A DNA stretch of 64,000 bases from Gonatopus flavifemur (Eukaryota; Arthropoda; Insecta; Hymenoptera; Dryinidae). This document shows, piece by piece, positions 12,339-22,417 of the stretch. The stretch covers positions 78,918,001 through 78,982,000 of the forward strand of contig JAFFJZ010000001.1 of NCBI GenBank assembly GCA_018340375.1, written 5' to 3'. The notes beneath the pieces were generated by a model. It saw only the letters and a program-made list of their open reading frames with translations. It had not been told where the DNA came from and ran no database searches. A program made the position numbers and the translations under genes. The number at the start of each line of letters is the position of its first letter. Within the stretch, counting starts at the first letter, position 1.

Positions 12339-12410
12339 AGAGATTGGCTGATTTGATAGAGACTCGGTTTCTCAGCCGCAAGACTCAGGTTCAATCCTAA
12401 CTCGATGATC
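12339..12410 (+). repeat. tRNA-like sequence (A and B box), probable SINE or tRNA relic
   Basis: TGGCTGATTTGATAGAG (12345 onward) resembles a pol III A box, and GGTTCAATCC (12388-12397) a B box, at tRNA-like spacing. The stems do not pair well, so it is not a functional tRNA. It is probably tRNA-derived, but chance resemblance is possible. Confidence 0.35.
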
Positions 12411-12556
12411 TTTCAAGAAATCACTTTCAAGGTGCCTTTCTTCAATACTGGTAATCCAGAAATATATATTTGTCAGATTCCGAAAGTGTAATTTCATCAG
12501 ATTTTTGTTTCTCATATCTGACATTTGGTAAACGGGTAACTTTCGTTACTACTACT

Positions 12557-12880
12557 CCCGTGTGGGGATTTCTCCCGGGCTCAGACCTGGGCCAGGTTTA
12601 TAATCCCTACTTGAAAACTGGCTCCAACTTGGAATGTTAAGCTTTTCGATCTAGGCCTCGTAATGGCATCAAATATCCAGGCAAACCAATGGCAGCCAAT
12701 TCGGGGCCTATATGGGCTGTTGATGGGCATACCTGGATTGAAATATTTTTGGAATATACTGGCAACCGCAACTGGGGCGCACATGGGCCTTGGATAGGCA
12801 ATCTCGTATTGGATGCCTAAGATATACCCTTACGGGGCCAGGGCCTACCTTAGGATGCCCAGGTTTGATTTCCACACGGG
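12557..12880. mobile_element. GC-richer MITE (CCCGTGTGG ends), pair with 34.8 kb
   Basis: Left end CCCGTGTGGGGATTTC and right end GATTTCCACACGGG are near-complementary. The interior (tcagacctgggccaggttta, tttgatctaggcc-type words, ttaggatgcccagg) recurs at 34771-35236. In this copy the tttaggatgcccagg region is uninterrupted and serves as the empty site for the insertion found in the other copy. No coding capacity. Confidence 0.7.
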
Positions 12881-13235
12881 CTATTGGGTTGGATTCGAAT
12901 TTCTGCATAGGATGTGATCATTTTGACTCCTTCTCAGTGAATGGCCAATATAAAACATCAATACTGTCAGTTCAAGTGGCACTGTAATGGTAAGTTCGAA
13001 ACGCCAATATTGCCAGATTCAAAAAGCTACCACCGTCAAATTTGAAATGCCCGTACCGCCAAATTTGAAATTCTAATATCCACAAGATTGAATCCCCGAT
13101 AATGGGTATTATGTAAGATATTGTTATCATTTCGTCCATTTCCTGTACTGGTAGAACAACTGGTAACTTTGAAATTGCCAGTACCGTCAACAGTACTGCA
13201 CCAGTAGCGGGCCATTTGGCAATTTCCACATGGAT

Positions 13236-13416
13236 TACTGTAGTGCCTAAAAAAAAATTGCCAAAGGAGCAAGAAAGATGATTGACATAACTAAATTCCT
13301 TTGCTGACAAAAATAAATTTGTTGACAGAATTAACGTCTCAGCTGATGAAGTGAATATTCTTGCGAGGATAACCAATTTTTTCAGGTGCTATAGTAACCA
13401 ACCATTTCTTTCCGTG
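13236..13416. mobile_element. Truncated copy of the 4.9-kb MITE
   Basis: Shares with 4965-5148 the order: actatagcacct-like start, attg(g/c)c..aggagcaagaaa, attgacataact, ttgttgacagaattaacgtc, agtgaatattcttgc, and the end ccatttctttccgtg. The left terminus is missing. Upstream, at 12980-13235, lies another low-copy repeat rich in gccagtaccg words. Confidence 0.55.
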
Positions 13417-13548
13417 CAGTCATGCTAAGGTTGAAAAAAAAGACTTCACATTCATACATGAAATATTTTTATACGTGATTGATGTAAAATACATAAAAAA
13501 TGTAATTTGCTCCTTTTTATTCGGATAATTGACCAGAAGAAACAATAT

Positions 13549-13845
13549 TCAATAATCTAGTATCAACCCCGGTGGCATGTCGCATGAGATGATTTTGGAA
13601 AAAAACCATGTCCACCCCGATCTTCCACAACTTGCGCTCCTATTCCCTTTGTCACGAATGTTTTGACAGTTGTCGCCTTGTAATCCTGTTTTTGATGAAA
13701 TCCAATCGATATGAGGGGAAACACTGGTCCAAAAATTCCTCGCATGTTCGAGATTATTGTGAGATCTTGTTGAGAAACTAAATAAGCCGATGAGTTCGAC
13801 ACGTTTTCTGTCCACCTTTCTAATCAAGGGACCACCCGAACCACC
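13549..13845 (-). pseudogene. Relic last exon of a third S1 protease (copy C)
   Basis: Following an acceptor (aattttttag) the 98-codon open frame begins GGSGGPLIRK and continues to WTSVSPHIDWISSKTG, matching the final exon of the intact gene (GDSGGPLIRS ... WTRVSPHLAWIEEKTG) with the same phase-0 start. The Asp before the catalytic Ser, needed to order the active site, is Gly here, and the cysteine expected before the WTRVSP motif is absent. Together with the damaged exon-2-like piece upstream, this points to a pseudogene; a transcribed protease homologue without activity is a less likely alternative. Confidence 0.7.
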
Positions 13846-13974
13846 CTAAAAAATTATATCGTGTTATAACATTCCTTCCTTCTCTGTGAATGAGCCAAGA
13901 AGAAATGTCTTCAACCCTACTCATCTCGTGGAATAATCTATGTAATTCTATTGTTTCAATAGAATTTGACATTG

Positions 13975-14151
13975 AAGAACACATGGTATTCTTAAAAACG
14001 GAAGAGCGGGTGGATACAGGTTGAGGTATTGTCGAACAGCCCTTCTTTCCTGTGATGTTCCGTACATCAATATACCAAGGCGTAACGATGTACCAAAGTG
14101 GATCGTAGATGTTTTCCCATGACAGACATTTCGAGCGGACGTCTCTCCAAC
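13975..14151 (-). pseudogene. Possible exon-2 relic of protease copy C
   Basis: An unlisted open frame runs from about 14160 into the last-exon relic. It reads KCLSWENIYDPLWYIV..IDVRNITGKKGCSTI, comparable in spacing with HCLPPPWTWHWIVAGEIDS..CCTQRI in exon 2 of the intact gene. Where TAAHC should be, the bases read acg tcc gct cgaaa tgt, consistent with a two-base insertion that destroys the His codon. The similarity is modest, so the assignment is tentative. Confidence 0.4.
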
Positions 14152-14460
14152 CTACTCTCGTATTTCTTCATACTCCAATTGGATAATATTCCCAATACAC
14201 CGTTTTCATCTAGTATCTGAAGACTCGAATTCAAATCGGAACATTATACTTTGCACACTAAGGAATAATATTACTAAAATAACAAAAATCAAATTAATTC
14301 AATTTCGATATTATACAAAACGCTCTTTATAAACTATAAAATCATTCATCGATTATCGAAGGTTTGCTCGCTGTTAGAAGACAAAAGGGAGGCAAGCTCT
14401 GGCGCCATGGTGCTTTAGTATACTCGAGGATGTAATTCACTCAGACAATAGATTCCATCG

Positions 14461-14832
14461 TTGTCGCCATGTTTACCTGTTAAAAACGCCCCGCCACCCT
14501 CAGTATTTAAGAATTTCTTCGAAGATGTAAACGGTAAAGGTCTCTCGATTGTATTCGTGGAGACCCAGAGTGAATATTTTCACGTTTCATGTGAGCGCTT
14601 TGAGAATCGTACGATGTCAGAGTATGACTTTAAGGCGTATCCTACCGAGGTCTATGACGACAACCGTTTATTAGAAGGCCGTAAAGTACGTCTGGACAAG
14701 GGGCTCGTGCTCGATAACGAGGAGGGCGTGCCTCGTTTTCAAAAACTCACTGAAGGAAAAAGAGGGTGTGGAAACGAAAGAAAAGGAGGCAAAAGCGTAA
14801 GAAATTGTTGGAAAATCGAGCGTCTAGAATAA
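14461..14832 (+). CDS. Candidate exon in a GC-richer island, function unknown
   Basis: A 123-codon open frame with balanced codon use, unlike the surrounding AT-rich DNA. It contains a charged, well-mixed stretch (VFVETQSEYFHVSCERF, then YDFKAYPTEVYDDNRLL and EGRKVRLDKGLVLDNEEG). It opens with TTG, and no ATG lies at a good position, so if real it is an internal exon. I recognise no family. The opposite strand is repeatedly stopped, which favours the plus strand. The final 30 codons (KRGCGNERKGGK) look like read-through beyond a donor site that I cannot fix. Confidence 0.3.
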   Translation: MSPCLPVKNAPPPSVFKNFFEDVNGKGLSIVFVETQSEYFHVSCERFENRTMSEYDFKAYPTEVYDDNRLLEGRKVRLDKGLVLDNEEGVPRFQKLTEGKRGCGNERKGGKSVRNCWKIERLE

Positions 14833-15149
14833 TCAAAGGAAAACGAGATGAATGATCGTTTTATTGATATGAAAATGAAATTTTAATCACATAATTTTTC
14901 AAAGCGAAAACAAACAACGAGTTGGATCATCTAAACCCCGGCAAAATGAGCCTCGGAATCATCTTGTGACTCGTCATATTGAAGTCAAAATGTCTTTTCC
15001 GAATTAATTGAACGCCGCGTGTATTTATGCGCGCATTATGCAATGAGCAAGGATAAGACTTCCGTTCGTTGAGGCAAGGGCTAATTGAAACGCTAGAGGG
15101 ATGCCATGACGAGATAAAGCCGATTGCAACGGAGAATTATGAGACAATA

Positions 15150-15434
15150 TTATGAGGCGCCGTACGTCAGCTTGAAATTAATTTCGGACAATCGCTTAAT
15201 GGCGATAGCTCGCGGATAGCTGCCATCGTCATATACAACCAACAAATCGTAATGCGACGAACCAGACGATACGCTTATCGATAAACCATGACCACCGAGC
15301 GCATGTGTTTCCCCCTTTCCCGACCTTGTTCCGACTGTTTCAATCATCTTTGCAATTATACTATTCAGAATCGTATTCTTATCGGGTCCTTGCCGGTTTT
15401 GACATTGACAAATTCTTAACTCTATGTGCTGCAA
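15150..15434 (-). CDS. Candidate exon in a GC-richer island, function unknown
   Basis: A 94-codon open frame with a protein-like composition: a polar start, then SGKGETHALGGHGLSISVSS, then SHYDLLVVYDDGSYPRAIAIKR. It is Gly/Ser-rich with a hydrophobic LLVVY strand. No start context or splice series was found, and no family is recognised. It lies 320 bases from the opposite-strand candidate at 14461-14832. Conserved non-coding DNA is an equally good explanation. Confidence 0.28.
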   Translation of the reverse strand: MQHIELRICQCQNRQGPDKNTILNSIIAKMIETVGTRSGKGETHALGGHGLSISVSSGSSHYDLLVVYDDGSYPRAIAIKRLSEINFKLTYGAS

Positions 15435-17935
15435 TGAAGAAAGAATAAAGATTAATCATATTCAAAGAGATTTACTACTTTTGATTCAAGTAAAGCACCT
15501 CGAGGCTCGATGGAAAGCTCAATGGAACTGTATACATATATATCGAGGAGAAACCGATTATCTATTCTGTCATCTGTCGTAGGAGAGATATTTTAATTTT
15601 TGATGAGAGAAGATCGATTTTGTCGTGGACACAAGATTGATGCTTGCAAAACTTCGTTTGATTACTTGTCATCTGTGAGGCGAGGCAAAGCTTATGTCAT
15701 CAATTCAATGATGAAATAGAAAATTTAGAAGAATTAATAGTCATTAATAATTCTTCGGAACCTGTAAGAGAGTTTGAAAATGAGCAAATTGAATACACAA
15801 TTGGAATAAACAAAATTCGACAACTAAGTTTGAAAAATAAGTACTTAACAAAATCAATATTTATTTCAATCAAATTGATATGCGGTCGAATGAGAGCCTG
15901 TTTGGTTGATTCAAAAGATTCTTTGATTACGTTATTGAAAGTATTATCAAATCCTGTGTCAAAAGTGTTATCAAATTTCATACCAAATCGTGATATGAAA
16001 CTTGGCACATTTCATCAAAGTCTTATGTAAAATACCACTCACTTTTACCGCGAATAGTTTCGATGTTTTTCCCTCAGAAAACAAAAATCATCAATATTTT
16101 ATAAAAAATTTTTCAGATACACAAGAGTGTCACATGACAGCAATCAACAACTTTTTTCCATGTTTCCTGTAATTCGTGAATTAATTACGATTGATAGATT
16201 TGATTTTAGTGCGTTGAATACACAGAGAATGTCAGATCTGTTGGATTCGCGCAATGTTTATAAATTTTGTTTGTATAATTTTCACATATAGAGTAGACAG
16301 AGGCGAAACGGATCACTTTTTTCTTCAATGAATAAAAATGATCAGGAGAGGAGTTTTTCCAGTGGGGCTGTAGATAAATTCTAAGTGTATATATCTTTGG
16401 CTTGAGATATATTCAAAAAAATATTCAGATACGAAGTTCTTTGTTTCACGACGAAATAAGCATAAAATGGCAAATATCCGATTCACCCCAAAAATCGGGA
16501 GCGAAGAGGATCATCAATAAAAAAATATATTGATGAAAAAACGAATTTAAACTTTGAAACAGCGATGAATTTTATGGGCGAAAAATCACAAAAATACAGC
16601 CGATCAAACGCAAATCTCTCTTTTATTCAGTACACCAAAAATACTCTGAATCTATTCCTAAACCTCAGGAAAAAAGCAACTGTGGACCAGTGTTATCTTT
16701 AGGTTGGGCCAACATACACTTTTTTGACTTCGAAACAAACGACCTGAGGTTAAGCACAGTCCATTGAATCGTATTGGCAACGTGTCCATGTGTTGCTCGT
16801 TATGCTGATTTGTCGCTTTATTAGATCTTAGTTATTCCTCGCATGCGAATCCAGGCAACCCTTTGGTATCGAACGCCAAGGTTATATATTCATGCGAGCA
16901 AGAGAAAGAGACAATATTAGCGAGAGAGAAACAGATAGATATACAATTTGTGTAAATTAGACGACTGCACGTTCTCCGATGCTCCATCTCTATCTTCTGT
17001 CCTTTACGATCTAAGGCATTTGTCGATTAACCTCTCTCACTTCTGCTATCGCTTCGTTTCACTAACGGCACACGTGTAATCAACCGATAATACGCGTCTT
17101 GTACATATTGACTCGAAGTATTGTTAATTGACTCGTCGCCGATTTCACGATAACAAGGTGTGCACGAAAAGTGAATTGTGTATTTCCTCCATTACATAGG
17201 TTGATTGTGAATTTTAATTGATACTTAGAGACATTCTCATAATGAAATTATGTTTTGTTTTGTATCGATTGCTTCAATATCGTTGAATTTATTTCTCGGC
17301 GCAATGAAGTTTCCAATATTTGAATTCGTATCTGTTAATCGTCAACGTCCTTGTCTGTGATAGACGGGAATGACGAAAAGGGGTGGCAAAGGTATAAAGA
17401 TCGTCGGGGTGGCATTGTGGTAGGTGAACTCTCATCGACATCTTTTCGTGACTCGACAATGAGAAAGATTCGAAAGCCACGATCTTTGCGCAAAACGGCG
17501 CTCTTTGAGAAAAAAAAAGGTACTATTCAAACTGAACTCGACTCTATTACAGAGCGCAACTCGAGTCACCTCTTACACCGGCGTCGTTGTTGCTGCCATC
17601 GTTCCTCTTTTCTTCCCCATGAAGATCGCTTCGAGTGGCCCGAGACTAGGCTCGAGAAGGGTTGTCCGATCTGCCCTATCGACATCTATGGTTCAAGAAG
17701 GTGCTAAAGCATTTAATGCGGTCTGTGCCCTCGCAAACAAGCGAAAATTTGAAAGCTTCACAATTTCCTGCTCACACTCTTGAGAAACAAAAGGATTCGG
17801 TTACTGAAATTACATATGGATACATGCATACTTTTGAATTCATAAACAATCTTAGGAAAAAACAATTATATGTATGCAAATGTTCAATTGTTCGAGTTTG
17901 TATAAGCATCATTGAATTTTATATAAAGACACCTA
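15435..17935. other. Non-coding stretch, GC-richer from 16.7 to 17.8 kb
   Basis: 15.4-16.7 kb is AT-rich and stopped in all frames. 16.74-17.76 kb is more balanced, with purine-rich runs (gagcaagagaaagagac) and overlapping open frames of about 90-118 codons in two frames; neither shows a domain or splice series. It could be an untranslated first exon or a regulatory region; I cannot decide. Confidence 0.35.
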
Positions 17936-18187
17936 GACTGAAAAAACAATGTATTCCAGTCAAATAAATATTCATTTGTCCTGTACCAAAGAAATATTTA
18001 TTAGAATTAACAAAATATCCTTTGGAACCAAAATAATTTATTTGAATTAAATAGATGGTTTTAATCGTTTATTTGATTCAAATAAATTATTTTGGTTCCA
18101 AAGGAGATTTCGTTAATTCTAATAAATATTTCTTTGGTACAGGACAAATGAATATTTATTTGACTGGAAGACATTTTTTTTTCAGTG
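17936..18187. mobile_element. TA-flanked MITE with a near-perfect palindrome
   Basis: Two arms of about 97 bp (17954-18050 and 18073-18169) are reverse complements with about three mismatches that I can count, around a spacer of about 22 bp. The outer ends GACTGAAAAAACAATG and CATTTTTTTTTCAGTG extend the symmetry, and TA flanks both ends (17934-17935 and 18188-18189). The high arm identity suggests recent insertion or arm-to-arm correction. Confidence 0.75.
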
Positions 18188-19799
18188 TATGGTATAGTAA
18201 ATATGGAACTGTACAAGTAATTCAATGTAATGATATTCTATAATGAAAGAATTCAGATTCCGCGGACCGGATTTGATGGATGTATTCTCCAGAGGAAAAC
18301 AAATAACTTTTCCCTTTATTATTTCATTTCTATTCGAAGTGTAGTTTCAGATTTGACTTCACCCAATCAAGTAGAAGCGACATGAGCATATTCATTGATC
18401 ATTGGAGTAACCAGCATACTTGACACCGGAATGGGGTATTGATTTTGTTTATAACTCGGAAACTGAGCTCCAGATAGAAAAATGGCTAACGGAAAATTTT
18501 CCTTAAGACTACACAAAGAAATCAACAATACTTGTATAAACTGTCATAATTATATGTATATATATATGTGGGGAATATGTAATAGATTTTCACTCGCAGA
18601 ATCAACGTGTTTGGAAGATCATAATGTTTCATTGATCTATTATACAGTCGCAAAATCTCGTATCCTTATTACCTCGAACACGACTCCCTTAGCATTCGAA
18701 AGTCAACGACGGGACGTTCATTGCGAAACCACCCGCTGAGATCAATTGGCCGAATCAAATATCATCTTCCATCTGTTCGGCACAAGTGTAGCATTTGTTC
18801 TCTCTCTCCCTCTACCTTTCGCTGGAAATACAAGAAGAACGCAGTGAATGAGCGCTTTGATTTTTTCCTCTCTCCACAACGAAGAAAAGAACATAGGTGT
18901 TGAGCAATAAAATCTTCACTATCGCTACGGTCTAGGACCATGTTGACATCGAAATTATTCTATTTGATCCCTAGAGACAACACAATTGTGGTTGATTGCT
19001 ATCTGAACCATCTGTTCAAACATACACAATAAGGTACAATACCGTGACCTGTGACCCGATCGATTCATCGCTTAGATTGATCACTTATAAGATTTCATCA
19101 CGGTTTGAGTAAATTTCATTACTCTCGATTTTTACATTTGTGTACAAACTTTTTAAAAAATATCTGAGTAAGAAATTCAATTACTCCTTTTCTTCTTATG
19201 ATACATAAAAGGCGATTTAAATGGATATTATCACCTTCAACTTATTTCGTCAAATATATTATCAACGAATCTTCAATTTCGGAATGATGAACGAAAAAGT
19301 ATAATTCTCTATTTCAACTCCCTTTCCATGAGAATTCGGCCAATTGCATTGCGAATTCTACGTCTCTCTGGAATAAGAACAAGAGCAAATCACTCTGATT
19401 TAAAAACTAAGGAAAGAGGAAAATCTTTCTCCGAAGAAGAAAATTCGTTCCTCGACTCTTATGCGATAGTAAATTTATCTCCCTCTGGGATAACAGAGGG
19501 TGGATTGAAGTTGGTGTAGAGAAAGAGGATACCCTGGATATGTGTGGGTGCTTATAGAAGTAGAACCTCCAATATAAATCAGACGGACAACCGAAGGTTC
19601 CCATGGAATACAAAACAGAAGAAGGAGAGAGGAGAGTTTTGGCCTCGTGGCAGTTCGCGTTGGTAAGGCAGGAGGAAGAGATGGAGGAAGAGGAGGATCT
19701 CGAAGCGAGGCGACTATTTTCCAATAATTTACCCTTGTGGCTAGATGGCTGGTTGGTTGGATCGTGGAAAGAGAAAGAGGGTGGTTTTCCGGGGCTGCG
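18188..19799. other. Non-coding stretch, purine-rich towards its end
   Basis: No supported gene. 19600-19700 is strongly purine-rich (gaagaaggagagagg, gaggaagaggaggat), leading into the trinucleotide repeat that follows. Long opposing ORFs here arise from this biased composition. Confidence 0.4.
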
Positions 19800-19914
19800 C
19801 TACAGCCCCTGGCTGCTTCTGGCGTTGCTACCACTGCTGCTACCGTTACTACTGTTGCCGCTGGTACTGCTCTTGCTCCTGCTGCTACTACCGCTGCTGC
19901 TGTTACTCGGGTGA
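19800..19914. repeat. Imperfect CTG/GCT trinucleotide repeat
   Basis: Runs of ctgctgcta, gttgctaccactgctgct and ctcctgctgctactaccgctg alternate for more than 100 bases. All three frames on each strand are open because of this periodicity, giving Ala-, Leu- or Cys-rich peptides; this does not prove translation. Confidence 0.75.
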
Positions 19915-20000
19915 ACAAGCGAATACGTGAACGTTGAACGTGAAACGTAAGAGGAAAAGGGAAAGAGAGGAGAGCGCACACGACTGACACTATCGCGGCC

Positions 20001-20030
20001 ATAAATACTGGGAAGCAGCCTCTGACGTCA
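20001..20030. promoter_or_regulatory. CRE-like palindrome TGACGTCA with nearby TATA-like word
   Basis: A perfect TGACGTCA lies at 20023-20030, with ataaata at about 20001 and GC-richer DNA on both sides. This arrangement fits a promoter next to an untranslated, repeat-bearing exon. No coding exon was found to attach it to, so the role is inferred. Confidence 0.3.
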
Positions 20031-20574
20031 CCCACCGAGGGCCCCGATATTATACTTTATCTCGAAACTAATTCCCTGCGACTAGATTTATTGCAAGAAA
20101 GGGTGAAAAAAATACGCCTGCACCCCTTTTCTCATCCTCGTCCCTCCTACCACTTTTTCCTTCACCTGACTTATCTCGTTAATGTAGAAGTGTTCGCGAA
20201 GCAGGCGGTGGAGGTTCTTCAACTTCAATTTTACAGCGAGAAAATATATTCTTGGGTCTGTAGAAAAGTAGTTGTTGAAAATTGTGAAACTTTGATAATC
20301 GATTTTTATTTAAAGTTCGAGCACAAGAATTATTTACATCGTTCGTACATGCACTCCAAACATGTCTAATTAAATTTTTTATTACATGTAATGGAAGCGA
20401 AAATTACTCATGCGACTGAAAAATTAATTTGGATTTCAATTATATTCAAATGGGATTCTAGTTCCGCCAATAAACATCACTGCAAAACCTGATATCTCAT
20501 TTCTGGATATTTTTGTAGTCACTTTTCAAACATTTAAAAATTTTACAATAATACGTTTCGATTAAAGACTCGAA

Positions 20575-21479
20575 CCCAGGTAGGAATTAACAAATGGTCC
20601 AAGCTTGGCCCGATCTTGGCCCAGTTATGACTTATATTGGGCCAGAATCCATGGGAAAAAATGGCCCAAGCTTGGTGCAAGCTTGGAATGATAACCTCGT
20701 GCTAGGCTTGGTACTCAATATTGGGCTAGAATGCAATGCCAAGCATGGCCCAATGTCTCATGATACATGTACTATGAGTATTTTGGAACTTGGCTCATAC
20801 GATTAAACCGGACCTGGCCCAAGTTGTGTATATTAACTTTTGCCATGCTTCAACCTGATTCTTCAAACATACTTCTTGGAGAAAAAAATTACGTCATTTT
20901 TCATGCCATCCCTGCTAAAACTTTCCCATAGAAAACGATAAGATTTTTAGCAGGGATATCGGTACAACTCTGTAAAAATCACAAACATGGAGATGTGGCA
21001 TGAGTTCTCAAATAAACATTGGTTATACATAGGCCCAATATTGGTTCACCATGCTTGACAGTTTAATGTTTTGCCAAGCTTTAACTATTTGTTGTAATGA
21101 CATTCTCTACGAAACGTGGTATAGATTCTCAAATGACAAATGGTTTAATATTGGGCCGTATTGGTTCGCCATGCTTGGCAGCTTAATGTTTTGCCCATCT
21201 TGAACCACTTGTTGTATAGGCATTCCTCATGAAACATGGTGTGGGTTCTCAAATAACAAACGGTTTTACATTGGTTTGATATTGGTTCGCCATGTTTGGC
21301 AGCCCAATATTTTGCCAAGCTTGCACCAGTTGTCATATTGGCATTTCCTATGAAACCCGGCATGGTTTCTAGAATAAACAACGGTTGTATATTGGACCAA
21401 TATTGGTTCGCGATGCTTAGCAGCCCAGTATTTTGCCAAGCATGGGCCAAGTTGTCAATATTGGCATTTCCTACCTGGG
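20575..21479. mobile_element. TGGGCC-rich element of about 0.9 kb, inverted copy at 50.5 kb
   Basis: The ends CCCAGGTAGGAATT and ..TTCCTACCTGGG are complementary. Inside, a unit of about 120 bp recurs (ttggcagc..aatgttttgcc..cattcc..aaac..ggt..ttctcaaat). The whole element recurs in reverse orientation at 50487-51640. There is no coding capacity; short ORFs are repeat products. A TA duplication is not preserved here but is visible in the other copy. Confidence 0.75.
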
Positions 21480-22039
21480 AAGTGTGTGATTAGCAAGAAA
21501 CAATTTTTGAAAATTGTATGTAGAAACATATAACCTCGAATTAATATCACGTCAACATCAAAATCGAAGAACAGAAGCAATGTATTTAAAATATATAATT
21601 GTCCCATTTTGAAACAGAACTGAATGAGATTTTAATTAATCGTATGATTGGAAATCATCAATATGATCCATCTTTTCGAGTTGAATGTGACAAATCACAT
21701 GTATAACATCTTATTTGGAAACAAACATATATTTAAACGTCAGTGTCGTGAAATAAAATACTGACGACCCCAGTTAGAACAGTCATGTGGCTGATTTGAG
21801 TTATCAAACACCCCACGTCTTATTCCGAGACATAACTTTGACGGCGATTTTTGCAGTGATTAGAGTGTGGTATCACGTAGGGAAACTCAACAATTCAATC
21901 TCGCGTACATGAGTTCTCAATTCAATCAACAGAGACAAAAAAAAATACAGAAAAATGTTTCAAATGTTGAAATGTTTTTTATTTACAAAAAATATGCTGG
22001 AAAAACACAGAAAATTTGAAGGAATTCTGACAATGTCCA

Positions 22040-22417
22040 CCCTAGTAGAAAAACCGGATAGAGAACCGAATGAAATCCGGATAATGATCCGAATAAAAAC
22101 CCGTACGGACCTTCTGGGATTTCATTTGGGTGTATCCGGGTGCGTATACGGATTTTGCGGTGATTCTTTATTCGGATCCTATCCGGGTTTTTGGAACAGA
22201 TATTTTTCGAAATCCGAAATGAAACTCGAACAAACAGCCGAATGAATTCTATCCAAATTTCATGGGGGATTTCCGAAAATATCCAGTACTGAAATCCGGA
22301 TAGGATCCGGATAGAACCGGATTAAGAACCACCGCAAAATCCGTATACGCACCCGGATACACCAGGATGAAGACCCAAGAATCCTATCCGGGTTCCTATC
22401 CGGCTTTTTTACCAGGG
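22040..22417. mobile_element. Palindromic element rich in CCGGATAG
   Basis: The left end CCCTAGTAGAAAAACCGGATAG and the right end (complement: CCCTGGTAAAAAAGCCGGATAG) form a terminal repeat. Internal blocks such as cgtatacggattttgcggtg and its complement mirror each other. Its first 12 bases match the end of the MITE at 34367. No gene. Confidence 0.65.

Noticed and set aside
19475..20035. 186-codon minus-strand ORF with Ala/Val-rich middle
   Set aside because: Open because of the trinucleotide repeat and biased composition; several frames on both strands are open over the same bases.
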